From JALZVT01 sp039029135 (GTDB taxonomy: Bacteria; Pseudomonadota; Gammaproteobacteria; Pseudomonadales; Azotimanducaceae): a DNA stretch of 64,000 nucleotides. The stretch lies in assembly GCA_039029135.1 (NCBI GenBank), contig JBCCGT010000011.1, positions 1-64,000 on the forward strand, written 5' to 3'. The notes below the pieces were generated by a model, which made no database searches, was not told the origin of the DNA, and was given only the letters and a program-made list of their open reading frames with translations. This document shows positions 24,805 to 37,266 of the stretch, in pieces (position 1 is the stretch's first letter; each line of letters starts with the position of its first letter). Made by a program: the position numbers and the translations under genes.

Positions 24805-25806
24805 CTAGGCGAGTCTGACAATGCGCGTGCCGACATTGCCGCCGGCGAGCAGGTCGACGAAGGCGTCCGGTGCCGCTGCAAGCCCGTTCACTTCGTCCGT
24901 CAGGCTAACCACGCTGCCGTCTGCCAGCCATGATCGAATCTGCGCCCGCGCCTCGTCGTAGCGGGGTGCGAAATCGAACACGAGAAAGCCGCGCATCGTC
25001 AGTCGCTTGTTGACCAGCAGACCGGGAATGCCTTTCGGTCCAGGCTCCGGTCGGTCGGTGTCGTACTGGGAGACGACGCCGCAGCAGCTGATGCGGCCGC
25101 CAACGTTCATGCGAAACAGGGCCGCGCCCAGCAGCGGACCGCCGGTGTTGTCGAAGTACACGTCGACGCCGTCCGGCGTGGCCTCTTTGAGCGCGGACCG
25201 AAAGTTGTCTTCGCGATAGTTCACGGCGGCCGCGAACCCCAGTCTGCTCGTGAGGACATCGCACTTGGCGTCGCTGCTGCTGAGCCCGACGGCGCGAGCG
25301 CCGCGTGCAGCGGCGAACTGGCCGACCAAATGCCCCACAGAGCCTGCGGCCGCGGAGACCAGCACGGTATTGCCCGGCTCTGGCGCGCCGACCTCGTTGA
25401 GGCCGAAGTAGGCGGTCAGGCCGTTGACGCCGAGTGGACCGAGATAGTGCAGGGGATCGTCCTGCGCGGGCACGTGCGTGAGCCCGGCCGCGGGCAGGGC
25501 CGCGTGGGTCTGCCAGCCCGTCGGCCCGAGCACGACGTCGCCCTCTTTGAATGCATCCGAGCGGCTGGCTATGACGCGGGCGACGCCGGTCGCGTTCATG
25601 ACGATTCCCGTTCGCGGGGCGCCGGCGTAGCTCGCGCTGCCCTGCAGACCCGCGCGCGTGCCCGCGGTGATGGCGAACGCAATGGTTTCGCACAGCACTT
25701 CGTCGGCTTGTGGTTCTGGAACGGGTGCCTCGCTCAGACGATAGTCGCTCGCCTGCAGCTTGCCTTCCGGCAGGTGTTCGATCAGAACCTGTTGGTTGTT
25801 CGCCAT
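24805..25806 (-). CDS. NADP-dependent zinc-free medium-chain dehydrogenase (CurA/LTB4DH-like)
   Basis: 333 residues. It has the MDR layout without zinc ligands, with GPTGWQTHAALPAAGLTHV, LGPLGVNGLTAYFGLNEVG, and the nucleotide site VLVSAAAGSVGHLVGQFAAARGARAVGLSSSDAK. The stretch FDNTGGPLLGAALFRMNVGGRISCCGVVSQYD is typical of the leukotriene B4 12-hydroxydehydrogenase and curcumin reductase group, which reduce the double bond of alpha,beta-unsaturated ketones with NADPH. The ATG at 25806 has a strong GGGAGGG Shine-Dalgarno. It is followed 37 bases later by the RidA-like gene. Confidence 0.92.
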   Translation of the reverse strand: MANNQQVLIEHLPEGKLQASDYRLSEAPVPEPQADEVLCETIAFAITAGTRAGLQGSASYAGAPRTGIVMNATGVARVIASRSDAFKEGDVVLGPTGWQTHAALPAAGLTHVPAQDDPLHYLGPLGVNGLTAYFGLNEVGAPEPGNTVLVSAAAGSVGHLVGQFAAARGARAVGLSSSDAKCDVLTSRLGFAAAVNYREDNFRSALKEATPDGVDVYFDNTGGPLLGAALFRMNVGGRISCCGVVSQYDTDRPEPGPKGIPGLLVNKRLTMRGFLVFDFAPRYDEARAQIRSWLADGSVVSLTDEVNGLAAAPDAFVDLLAGGNVGTRIVRLA

Positions 25807-25916
25807 GGTATTCCCTCCCTTTGGCTCGACGGTACTGCGGCCGCGCCGAGTTGTCGATTGGGAGAGGCGACGCCGCTACGCGCTGACATAGCGTCTGTGG
25901 GATTAGGCGGCGTTGG

Positions 25917-26630
25917 CTACCAGGGTTCGCCGAAGGGCCGTATGACCGACTCGAAGGACCATGCGGAGCGCGGTTGCTCGCTGATGCGCCTGACCTCTGC
26001 GGCGATGTCTGCGGGCTTGCAGAAAAAATCGTCGGGCTTGTCGGCGAAGCGCTCCCGCGTCCACTCCAGGTCGATGACGGCGTCTATCGCCACATAGGCG
26101 ACGTGCACGCCGTCGGGGCCCAGGCGGCGTGCCATCGACTCCAGCAGTATCCGCTGCGCGGCCTTCGTTGGTGCGAAGCCCGCGAAGCCGGCCTTGCCGC
26201 GATAGGCCGAGGTGTTGCCGGTCGCCACGATTGCGCCGCTGCCGCGCTCGATCATGCCGGGCGCAAGATGCCGCGCGAGGTGCAGCAGCGCCATTGTGTT
26301 GATCTGAAAGTTGTTCGCGAGGGTCTGCGGATCTATCGCCAGAAAATCACCAAAGGCGCCACCGACCGCATTGTGAACGACCACGTCCGGTGGCCCGCCA
26401 AGGTCGCTCACAATGCCCGTGAGCGTGTCGGCTAAACCGTCGGGATTGGCAACGTCACAGGGGTAGGCGAGCGCGTTCGGCTCTTGCGCTGCTAGGGTTT
26501 CGAGCCGCGGCGCGCTGCGCGCCAGCATGGCCACGCGATAGCCGGCGGAGGCGAAGTCGCGAACCAGAGCGCTGCCGGTGCCCGGGCCGACGCCTGTGAT
26601 GATGGCGGTGCGCTGGGGAGCGTCATTCAT
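25917..26630 (-). CDS. SDR-family protein lacking the catalytic tyrosine
   Basis: 237 residues with a Rossmann fold. The cofactor motif TGVGPGTG lies at 12-19, the adenine-pocket aspartate in PCDV at 59, and VVHNAVGG fills the NNAG position. The expected YxxxK reads FAPTK (F152, K156), and the serine usually about 13 residues earlier is replaced within GNTS. With no tyrosine to donate a proton, ordinary SDR oxidoreduction is doubtful; it may bind NAD(P) as a sensor or use another chemistry. It lies upstream of the MDR and RidA-like genes on the same strand. Confidence 0.88.
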   Translation of the reverse strand: MNDAPQRTAIITGVGPGTGSALVRDFASAGYRVAMLARSAPRLETLAAQEPNALAYPCDVANPDGLADTLTGIVSDLGGPPDVVVHNAVGGAFGDFLAIDPQTLANNFQINTMALLHLARHLAPGMIERGSGAIVATGNTSAYRGKAGFAGFAPTKAAQRILLESMARRLGPDGVHVAYVAIDAVIDLEWTRERFADKPDDFFCKPADIAAEVRRISEQPRSAWSFESVIRPFGEPW

Positions 26631-26641
26631 GGTCAGTCTCG

Positions 26642-27241
26642 CTATGCGCTCTTGCGCGTATCGGGATCAGATGCATCGGCTGCGTCAGGCGCATCGGGAA
26701 TATCAGCATCCGGTCGCGCGGCGTCCGCCTCCTGCGGCATTTCGACCGACACCTGATCGCTCAGAATCGTCTCGGCGTCCAGATCTTCTACGAGTGCCGC
26801 ATCGCCCTCGCCGGTCAATTCCAGCTCTTGGGCAGTCTGCTCCAGTTCCGCGAGGGTCTCTTCGACGGCCTCGTTCGAGGTCGTCGCGGCGGCGCTGGCT
26901 TCGATGACCGGCGGATGATCCGAGTCGTCCAGGGTCAGGCGGCGGTTTAGGTTGCCGACACCCGCCAGATGCTGGGCGCCGTCAGATAGGTGCTTGTAGA
27001 CCTTGACGTAGCTCTCGGTCAGCTCGTTGACGAGTTCGGAGGTTTTCTGAAAGTGCTCGTCGACGCCGGACTTGTGCGCGTCCAGCTCCGTTTTTGCCGC
27101 CTCGAGTTCCGCCGCCAGAACCGATTTGCTGGGTCCGCGGCCAACGGCAAGCCAGGTGATGAGCGCCCCAAGCGCCATGCCCAGAACGGCGCTGATGCCG
27201 ATCAGGAGCCACACGTCAGCGGGTAGGTTGCTCAGGTCCAC
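26642..27241 (-). CDS. zapG: ZapG/YhcB-like (DUF1043) inner-membrane protein
   Basis: 199 residues from a GTG at 27241, chosen because AGAGAGG lies about 9 bases upstream and the protein then starts just before the membrane segment. One transmembrane helix (about 10-32, ending TWLAVGR) is followed by a coiled coil with FQKTSELVNELTESYVKVYKHLSDGAQHL, the most conserved part of the family. The C-terminal 100 residues are acidic, alanine- and aspartate-rich and probably disordered. The family, restricted mainly to gammaproteobacteria, links cell division with envelope growth. The long acidic tail is greater than in E. coli YhcB (132 residues). Confidence 0.8.
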   Translation of the reverse strand: MDLSNLPADVWLLIGISAVLGMALGALITWLAVGRGPSKSVLAAELEAAKTELDAHKSGVDEHFQKTSELVNELTESYVKVYKHLSDGAQHLAGVGNLNRRLTLDDSDHPPVIEASAAATTSNEAVEETLAELEQTAQELELTGEGDAALVEDLDAETILSDQVSVEMPQEADAARPDADIPDAPDAADASDPDTRKSA

Positions 27242-27437
27242 GTCGGGGTCCTCTCTGTTACGTATCTGTCGGTTGTTTGGCGATTGAACTAACGACTGTT
27301 CGGGCGACTCGCGCGGCGCCCGTCGTTCCTGCGCCAACGGGCAGTATCGCGCGAGCGCTACCGACCTGCCACAGTGCGCCGAGGCAAGAATAGCGCTTAT
27401 CGACGCGTGGGTGAGTTAACAGATTGTTGAGATCGGG

Positions 27438-29432
<1,995 letters not shown>

Positions 29433-29444
29433 TCGTGTTTCCCG

Positions 29445-31057
<1,613 letters not shown>

Positions 31058-31058
<1 letters not shown>

Positions 31059-32209
31059 CAGCCGGTTTCCTTGAACAGTTCGCGGCCAATCAGCATGCGG
31101 CGGATCTCCGAGGTGCCGGCGCCGATCTCATACAGTTTCGCGTCGCGCAGCAAGCGCCCAGTGGGGTAGTCGTTGATGTAGCCGTTGCCGCCCAAGATCT
31201 GTATTGCGTCCAGCGCCATCTGGGTCGCGGTCTCTGCGGTGTACAGGATCACGCCTGCCGCATCGATGCGCGTCGTCGTTCCACGGTCGGCGGCGCGCGC
31301 GACCTCATACAGGTACGCGCGGCTGGCGTTCATGCGGGTGTACATATCCGCCACCTTGCCCTGGATCAGCTGAAACTCGCCGATGGGTGTGCCGAACTGT
31401 TCGCGCTCGTGGATGTAGGGCAGCACGACGTCGATGCAGGCCTGCATGATGCCCACGGGGCCGCCTGACAGAACCAGACGCTCGTAGTCCAGACCGCTCA
31501 TCAGCACGGCAACCCCGGCGTTGAGTTCGCCCAGCACGTTGTCGCGCGGCACGGCACAGTCTTCGAAGATCAGCTCCGCCGTGTTCGAGCCGCGCATGCC
31601 CAGCTTGTCGAGCTTTGTGCCCGTGCTGAAGCCATCGAAGTCTTTCTCGATCAGAAACGCGGTGATGCCGCGCGGTCCGGCGTCCGGCTCGGTCTTGGCG
31701 TACACCACCAGCACGTCGGCGTCGGGGCCGTTGGTGATCCACATCTTGCTGCCGTTCAGCACGTACTGATCGCCGCGCAGTTCCGCCTTGAGCTGCATGC
31801 TGACGACGTCGGAACCGGCGCCGGGCTCGCTCATGGCCAGTGCGCCGATGTGCTCGCCGGAGATCAGCTTCGGCAGGTATTTCTGTCGCTGGGCGTCAGA
31901 GCCGTTGCGGTAGATCTGGTTGACGCACAGATTCGAGTGCGCGCCGTAAGACAGGCCGATCGAAGCGCTGGCCCGGCTGATCTCTTCCATCGCGATCGAG
32001 TGCGCGAGATAGCCCATACCCGCGCCGCCGTAGGCGGGGTCGACCGTCACCCCCAACAGTCCGAGTTCACCGAGCCTGGGCCAGAGCTCTAACGGGAACG
32101 CGTTGTCGCGATCGACCGCGGCGGCGATGGGGGCGATCTCATTGGCGGCAAACTCGGCGACGGTATCGCGGAGCATGGCGGTGGTTTCATCCAGCTCGAA
32201 GCGCAGCAC
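31058..32209 (-). CDS. Isovaleryl-CoA dehydrogenase
   Basis: 383 residues of the acyl-CoA dehydrogenase family: LGVTVDPAYGGAGMGYLAHSIAMEEISRAS, ALAMSEPGAGSDVVSMQLKAE (FAD and substrate contacts), KMWITNGPDADVLVVYAKT, and GLDYERLVLSGGPVGIMQA, a stretch typical of isovaleryl-CoA dehydrogenase, whose catalytic glutamate lies in this YER element rather than near the C-terminus. It oxidises isovaleryl-CoA to 3-methylcrotonyl-CoA and passes electrons to ETF. First gene of the ivd-mccB-mccA operon; it diverges from the malonyl-CoA synthetase gene across 89 bases. Confidence 0.94.
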
Positions 32210-32298
32210 GCTGTTCTCTCCAGCAACGACGATAAAGCGCCGCGTAAAGTACCACAGCCGGCGCGCATGGCCTTACACTGCGCGCTCCGAACAAACCC

Positions 32299-33807
32299 TT
32301 GGCGATCGAATTGAGCGGAAACTTTTTCAACGACCTGCACCAGGTCTTCGTCGACAACGCGTCGCGACCCTGTTTTATCTTTTCTCGCGGCGGCGGCTGG
32401 ACGTTCGAGGAGCTGGAAACCCGCATCACCCAGATCGCCGGCGTGCTGCTGCGGGCCGGGGTAAAGCCGGGCAATCGGGTTGTCGCCCAGGTTCCTAAAT
32501 CGGCCGAGGCAGTCGCGCTCTATCTCGCCACCCTGCGCGTCGGCGGTGTGTACGTCCCGCTCAACACGGCCTACACGGCCAGCGAAGTACAGTATTTCCT
32601 CGATGACGCGACGCCTGCGCTGTTCGTCTATGACCCCGCGAATCCGCCCGACGTCGACGTGGGCGGCACCCACACGCTCGACGCGGAGGGCGAGGGTTCG
32701 CTCATCAACGCCATGGCGCACACGGAGCCGTTCACGGGTTTGATCAAACGGGCACGCGACGACGTTGCCGCGATCCTCTATACGTCGGGCACCACCGGCC
32801 GATCGAAAGGCGCGATGCTGACCCACGAGAATCTGCGCAGCAACGCGATCGCGCTGGGCCGCTGCTGGGGCTGGCAGGATCGCGACGTGCTGCTGCACGC
32901 GTTACCCATCTTCCACGTGCATGGCCTGTTCATCGCGCTGCACTGTGCCCTGCTGGCGGGCACCACGACCGTGTTCTGCGCGAAGTTCGATATCGAAGAG
33001 CTGCTGATGTGGCTGCCGCGCAGCACCGTACTGATGGGCGTACCGACCTACTACACGCGGCTACTCGAGCGCTCCGAGTTCGGCGCCGAACACTGCAAGG
33101 GGATACGCGTGTTCATCAGCGGCTCGGCTCCGCTCACGACCCAGACCTTCGAAGCCTTCGAGGCGCGCACGGGGCACAAAATCCTCGAGCGCTACGGCAT
33201 GAGCGAGACGATCATCAACACCAGCAACCCGCTCGACGGCGAGCGCGTGGCGGGCACCGTCGGGCATCCGCTGCCTGGCGTCGAGGTGCGCATTGCGATC
33301 GACGACGGTAATGCCGTGGCGGACGGCGAGACCGGCATGATCGAGGTGCGCGGTCCCAACGTGTTCAGCGGCTATTGGCAGATGCCGGACAAGACCGCGG
33401 CGGAGATTCGCCCGGACGGCTGGTTCATCACCGGCGACCTGGGTACCCGAGATGCCAGCGGCCGCGTGACGATCGTGGGTCGGGCGAAAGACCTGATCAT
33501 CAGCGGCGGCTACAACGTTTACCCCAAAGAGGTCGAGCAGGCGCTCGACGCGCTGCCCGGCGTGCGCGAGAGCGCGGTGTTTGGCGTGCCGCACGCCGAC
33601 TTCGGTGAGGCGGTGGTGGCCGCCATCGTGCCGGAGGGCGCGCCGCTCCAGCACGCGGACGTCGACAGCCAACTTGCGGACGTGCTCGCCCGCTTCAAAC
33701 AGCCAAAGCGGCTCGTGCATCTAGACGAGCTGCCGCGCAACACCATGGGCAAGGTGCAGAAGACGGTGCTGCGTGCCGATCACGCGGGGCTGTTCGGCGA
33801 CGCCTAG
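32299..33807 (+). CDS. Malonyl-CoA synthetase (MatB-like AMP-binding enzyme)
   Basis: 502 residues. The acyl-adenylate core is clear: ILYTSGTTGRSKGAMLTHENL (P-loop), ISGSAPLTTQTFEAFEARTGHKILERYGMSET, GWFITGDLGTRD and IVGRAKDLIISGGYNVYPKEVE, with PRNTMGKVQKTVLR carrying the C-terminal catalytic lysine. The stretches FSGYWQMPDKTAAEIRPDGWFITGDLG and PIFHVHGLFIALHCALLAG are characteristic of MatB, which makes malonyl-CoA from malonate and CoA; a related short-chain acid is possible. No matA or matC is nearby. The start is a TTG at 32299. It converges with malate synthase G with only 5 bases between the stops. Confidence 0.87.
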   Translation: MAIELSGNFFNDLHQVFVDNASRPCFIFSRGGGWTFEELETRITQIAGVLLRAGVKPGNRVVAQVPKSAEAVALYLATLRVGGVYVPLNTAYTASEVQYFLDDATPALFVYDPANPPDVDVGGTHTLDAEGEGSLINAMAHTEPFTGLIKRARDDVAAILYTSGTTGRSKGAMLTHENLRSNAIALGRCWGWQDRDVLLHALPIFHVHGLFIALHCALLAGTTTVFCAKFDIEELLMWLPRSTVLMGVPTYYTRLLERSEFGAEHCKGIRVFISGSAPLTTQTFEAFEARTGHKILERYGMSETIINTSNPLDGERVAGTVGHPLPGVEVRIAIDDGNAVADGETGMIEVRGPNVFSGYWQMPDKTAAEIRPDGWFITGDLGTRDASGRVTIVGRAKDLIISGGYNVYPKEVEQALDALPGVRESAVFGVPHADFGEAVVAAIVPEGAPLQHADVDSQLADVLARFKQPKRLVHLDELPRNTMGKVQKTVLRADHAGLFGDA

Positions 33808-33812
33808 CGAAC

Positions 33813-36008
33813 CTACGCGCGCTGTTTCGCTTTGGCCTCGCGGCGGCGACGGTGCAGCACCGGCTCGGTGTAGCCGTTCGGCTGGGCACGGCCCTCCAGA
33901 ACGAGTTCAAGCGCCGCCTGGAACGCGACCGAGTCCTCGAAGTCTGCTGCCATCGGCCGATAGAGCGGATCATCGGCGTTCTGCTCGTCGACGACCTTGG
34001 CCATACGCTGCATGGTTTCGACCACCTGCGCCTCGTTGGTCAGGCCGTGGTGCAGCCAGTTGGCGATGTGCTGGCTGGAGATGCGTAGCGTCGCGCGATC
34101 CTCCATCAGGCCGACATCGTTGATGTCCGGCACCTTCGAGCAGCCGATGCCCTGATCAATCCAGCGCACCACGTAGCCGAGGATGCCCTGAGCGTTGTTG
34201 TCGAGTTCTTCCTGCAGTTCCTGTTCGGTTGGCCGCACGTCTGGTGGCAGCAGCGGTACGGTGAGGATATCGCTCAGAGCCGCCTGCTCGCGCTGCAGCA
34301 GCTCGCCCTGGCGCGCGCGCACGTCGATCTGGTGGTAGTGCATCGCATGCAGGGTCGCCGCGGTCGGCGAGGGCACCCACGCGCAGCTGGCGCCGGCCTC
34401 GGGATGCCCGAGTTTTGCGCTCATCATCTCTGCCATTTCGTCCGGCTTGGGCCACATGCCCTTACCGATCTGGCCGCGACCGGACATTCCGGCGCCCAGG
34501 CCGACGTCGACGTTCCAATCCTCGTAGGCCGCGATCCAGGCCTCGCCCTTGATGTCGTTCTTGCGCACCATGGGGCCGGCTTCCATCGCCGTGTGGATCT
34601 CGTCTCCGGTGCGATCCAGAAAGCCGGTGTTGATGAAGATGACGCGTTCGGCCGCGGCGCCAATACAGGCCTGCAGGTTGACCGTTGTGCGGCGCTCCTC
34701 GTCCATGATGCCGACCTTCAGCGTATTGCGCTCAAGCCCCAGCACGTCCTCGACGGCGGCGAACAGATCGGCGGTGAACTGCACCTCATCGGGTCCGTGC
34801 ATTTTCGGTTTGACGATGTATACGCTGCCCGTGCGCGAGTTTTTCAGCGACCCCAGCCCCTTCAAGTCATGCATCGCACAGAGGCTGGTGACCAGCGCAT
34901 CCAGTATGCCTTCGGGTATTTCCGCGCAATCCGCCGTCAGCACCGCGTCGGTGGTCATGAGATGGCCGACGTTGCGCACCAGCAGCAGCGAGCGACCAGG
35001 GAGGGTGAGCGTGCCACCGCCTGTCGTATTGAATTCCCGGTCGGCGACCAGCGTGCGCGTCAGCGTTGCGCCGCCCTTGTCGAACGTGTCTGCCAGATCG
35101 CCGCGCATCAGCCCGAGCCAGTTGCCGTAGACGATCGCCTTGTCCTCGGCGTCGACCGCGGCGACCGAGTCTTCGCAGTCCTGGATGGTCGTGACGGCCG
35201 CCTCTAGCGCGATGTCCTTGACGTGCGCCGGGTCGTCCTTGCCGACCGAATCGGTCGCGTCCACCTGAATCTCGATGTGCAGCCCGTTGTTTTTGAGCAG
35301 CACGCCGGACGGGGCGTCCGGGCTGCCCGTGTAGCCGACGAACTGCGCCGGCCGCGCGAGCGTGGCGTCCTGCCCGGACGACAGCGTCACCGCCAGCGCG
35401 CCGTCGCTGATCCGATACAGCGCCGCGTCGGCGTGGCTGGCGCCTTCGAGCGGTGCCGCGGCGTCCAGGAAGGTGCGGGCGTAGTCGATGACGCGCTGAC
35501 CGCGCACGGGGTTGTAGGCGCCGCCGCGTTCCGCGCCGTCGCTCTGCGGGATTACGTCGGTGCCGTACAGGGCGTCGTACAGCGATCCCCAGCGCGCGTT
35601 GGCGGCGTTGAGCGCGAAGCGCGCGTTCATGACCGGCACAACGAGCTGCGGGCCAGCGATCTCGGCTATTTCCGGGTCCACGTTGCTGGTGGCTACGGCG
35701 CGCGCGCCCTCCTGATGCTCCACCAGATAGCCGAGCTCGATCAGTTTGGCGCGCTCTTCAGCCGGGCTCGGCGGCGCGGACAGGCTGCGATACCAGGTGT
35801 CGATCTCGCGCTGCAGATCGTCGCGGCGGTCGAGCAGCGCTCGATTCCACGGTCCGAACTGCGCCAGTAGGTCTGCCAGCCCCTTCCAGAAGCGCTGGCT
35901 GTCGATGCCGGTGCCGGGCAGCGCCTGTTGCTCGATTAGTGCGTCGAGCTCCTGCGCGACCAGCAGTCCGGCGCGTTCCGTACGTTGAGCTTCTGTCTCT
36001 TGTGTCAT
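33813..36008 (-). CDS. glcB: Malate synthase G
   Basis: 731 residues from the ATG at 36008, close to the 723 of E. coli GlcB. It has the long single-chain TIM-barrel layout, with GGAYNPVRGQRVIDYARTFLDAAAPLEGASHADA, VKPKMHGPDEVQFTADLFAAVEDVLGLERNTLKVGIMDEERRTTVNL holding the magnesium-binding acids, NTGFLDRTGDEIHTAMEAG and CAWVPSPTAATLHAMHYHQIDV. It condenses glyoxylate with acetyl-CoA to malate. No isocitrate lyase or glycolate oxidase is present. A possible FNR/CRP-like site lies about 140 bases upstream (36146-36159). Confidence 0.95.
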   Translation of the reverse strand: MTQETEAQRTERAGLLVAQELDALIEQQALPGTGIDSQRFWKGLADLLAQFGPWNRALLDRRDDLQREIDTWYRSLSAPPSPAEERAKLIELGYLVEHQEGARAVATSNVDPEIAEIAGPQLVVPVMNARFALNAANARWGSLYDALYGTDVIPQSDGAERGGAYNPVRGQRVIDYARTFLDAAAPLEGASHADAALYRISDGALAVTLSSGQDATLARPAQFVGYTGSPDAPSGVLLKNNGLHIEIQVDATDSVGKDDPAHVKDIALEAAVTTIQDCEDSVAAVDAEDKAIVYGNWLGLMRGDLADTFDKGGATLTRTLVADREFNTTGGGTLTLPGRSLLLVRNVGHLMTTDAVLTADCAEIPEGILDALVTSLCAMHDLKGLGSLKNSRTGSVYIVKPKMHGPDEVQFTADLFAAVEDVLGLERNTLKVGIMDEERRTTVNLQACIGAAAERVIFINTGFLDRTGDEIHTAMEAGPMVRKNDIKGEAWIAAYEDWNVDVGLGAGMSGRGQIGKGMWPKPDEMAEMMSAKLGHPEAGASCAWVPSPTAATLHAMHYHQIDVRARQGELLQREQAALSDILTVPLLPPDVRPTEQELQEELDNNAQGILGYVVRWIDQGIGCSKVPDINDVGLMEDRATLRISSQHIANWLHHGLTNEAQVVETMQRMAKVVDEQNADDPLYRPMAADFEDSVAFQAALELVLEGRAQPNGYTEPVLHRRRREAKAKQRA

Positions 36009-36145
36009 CGGTAACTCTCGATCCTGACCAATCGGCCATTTTATCAATCGGCGTGACAGCAGAATAGCGCCGCCCGGCGAGCGCGATCGACCTCTCGTCG
36101 GTTGCCCGTGGCGCTGGTGGGTGGGCCCCCTATGATTCCATGGAC

Positions 36146-36159
36146 CTGATCCAGATCAA
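36146..36159. promoter_or_regulatory. FNR/CRP-family-like binding site
   Basis: CTGATCCAGATCAA differs by one base from the FNR/ANR consensus TTGATNNNNATCAA. The next bases complete a second palindrome, CAAATATTTG. It lies 138 bases upstream of malate synthase G and 215 bases before the rightward unknown gene. A single site found by eye, so moderate weight only. Confidence 0.4.
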
Positions 36160-36317
36160 ATATTTGACTGGTATCTCGCGTGGCTGTCCGCGACGGCCTC
36201 CGCGACGGCCCAGTGGCACCGGCTGCGGGCAGGGCGTCACGGTTTTGGCGAGCCATTCGTCATAGTCTGCGCGTGTCGCGGTTCGCAAAACACAGGCTCC
36301 GCCGGCTTGGCGCCGAA

Positions 36318-36357
36318 CCGGGGACAACCGCCGGGGATAGCCGTCCGGGGACAATCG
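36318..36357 (+). repeat. Three 13-base direct repeats upstream of an unknown gene
   Basis: CCGGGGACAACCG (36318-36330), CCGGGGATAGCCG (36331-36343), one T, then CCGGGGACAATCG (36345-36357). The array ends 16 bases before the ATG at 36374, so it sits in the promoter or leader of that gene. It could be a set of regulator sites or a minisatellite. Confidence 0.6.
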
Positions 36358-36373
36358 AAGGTAGTTGGAATCG

Positions 36374-37207
36374 ATGAACCCAGAGCATTTCTGTCAATCG
36401 GTGTACCTCGTCGACAAGGGCGAGCCGAGCACAGAGCTGAGCTTCGCGGAGTTCGATGCCCGCTGCGTCGGCAAGAAACCTATCTGTGCCGGCGGCGCCG
36501 CGCGCAGCCAGCGCGCGGTGTTAGCGTTGGTCGGCCCCCGCCTGCTGATTCACGGTCTGGTCTTCTTCCTGGTGCCCGTCGATGCTCAAGGCTGTGTGCG
36601 GTCGGAATTCAACGTGCCGCTCGACTATTTGGTGCGCAACGCGGGTACCGGACCCGATCTCGGCGCCGGCCCCGTCGTCATGGCCTGCCGTGGCCAGTGC
36701 CCGATTCCCTGGCACGCCAATGATCTTTGGGATCCGGCCAGCGGCGCGAATGATCTCTACGGGCAACTGCGCGAGCGCGTGCAGACCAATGCCCTCGGCT
36801 TTGCGCCAAAACCGATTCCGTCAGACGCGGGACCAGCCGTGCCGCCGGACGTCGGCGCCGAATCGCCGCTGTCCCCCGACACCGGTGAACAGGCGCAGAT
36901 CGTCGACAGCGTCGGTCCCATGCGCCCGCAGCGCTCTAATCGTACAGCGGCCTTTGGCGATGGCGGCCTGAGCGGTGTCTCGGGAGCGGGCGCACCCGTG
37001 TCGGTGGCGGAGAGCCTCGCGATCAGGCGGCAGATTGACGATCTTCTGAACCAGCACGCTACTCAGCTGATGGAGTTGCAGCAGCGCCACGAACAGGAGC
37101 TGGAGAGCCAGGCAGCAGAGTCCAGGATGACCCTGGAACTCTACCGCAAGGAGATCGAGCGGCTGCAGGAAGAGCTCCGCGAACGCGGCCACCGAAACGC
37201 AAGCTAA
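36374..37207 (+). CDS. Unknown protein with C-terminal coiled coil
   Basis: 277 residues from the ATG at 36374; a TTG 9 bases earlier is possible. The N-terminal 130 residues form a globular domain with five cysteines and patterns such as HFCQSVYLVDKGEPSTEL, LVGPRLLIHGLVFFLVPVD and PVVMACRGQCPIPWHANDLWDP. A proline-, serine- and glycine-rich linker (about 145-210) leads to a strong heptad coiled coil (about 215-272). No signal peptide is apparent. I do not recognise the family. The coiled coil suggests an oligomeric scaffold. It stands alone between divergent and convergent neighbours. Confidence 0.75.
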   Translation: MNPEHFCQSVYLVDKGEPSTELSFAEFDARCVGKKPICAGGAARSQRAVLALVGPRLLIHGLVFFLVPVDAQGCVRSEFNVPLDYLVRNAGTGPDLGAGPVVMACRGQCPIPWHANDLWDPASGANDLYGQLRERVQTNALGFAPKPIPSDAGPAVPPDVGAESPLSPDTGEQAQIVDSVGPMRPQRSNRTAAFGDGGLSGVSGAGAPVSVAESLAIRRQIDDLLNQHATQLMELQQRHEQELESQAAESRMTLELYRKEIERLQEELRERGHRNAS

Positions 37208-37244
37208 CCTAAATATTTCAGTGGTTTACGAAGGCTTTCTCGAA

Positions 37245-37260
37245 CAGACCTTATGGTCTG
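37245..37260. terminator. Possible bidirectional terminator hairpin
   Basis: CAGACC (37245-37250) and GGTCTG (37255-37260) pair perfectly around TTAT, in the gap between two convergent genes. There is no T run, so termination strength is uncertain. Confidence 0.35.
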
Positions 37261-37266
37261 CCGCCG

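Larger units (their letters stand above)
36009..36373. other. Gene-free interval with palindromes and 13-base direct repeats
   Basis: About 365 bases between divergent genes with no credible gene. It holds an FNR/CRP-like palindrome (36146-36159), an adjoining perfect palindrome CAAATATTTG (36157-36166), and three copies of a 13-base repeat just before the rightward gene (36318-36357). A leftward open frame at 36130-36354 contains RADYDEWLAKTVTPCPQP but lacks family support. Confidence 0.55.

Noticed and set aside
36130..36354. Leftward open frame upstream of glcB containing RADYDEWLAKTVTPCP
   Set aside because: No start with a Shine-Dalgarno sequence, no recognised domain, and it overlaps the direct repeats; kept only as a note.
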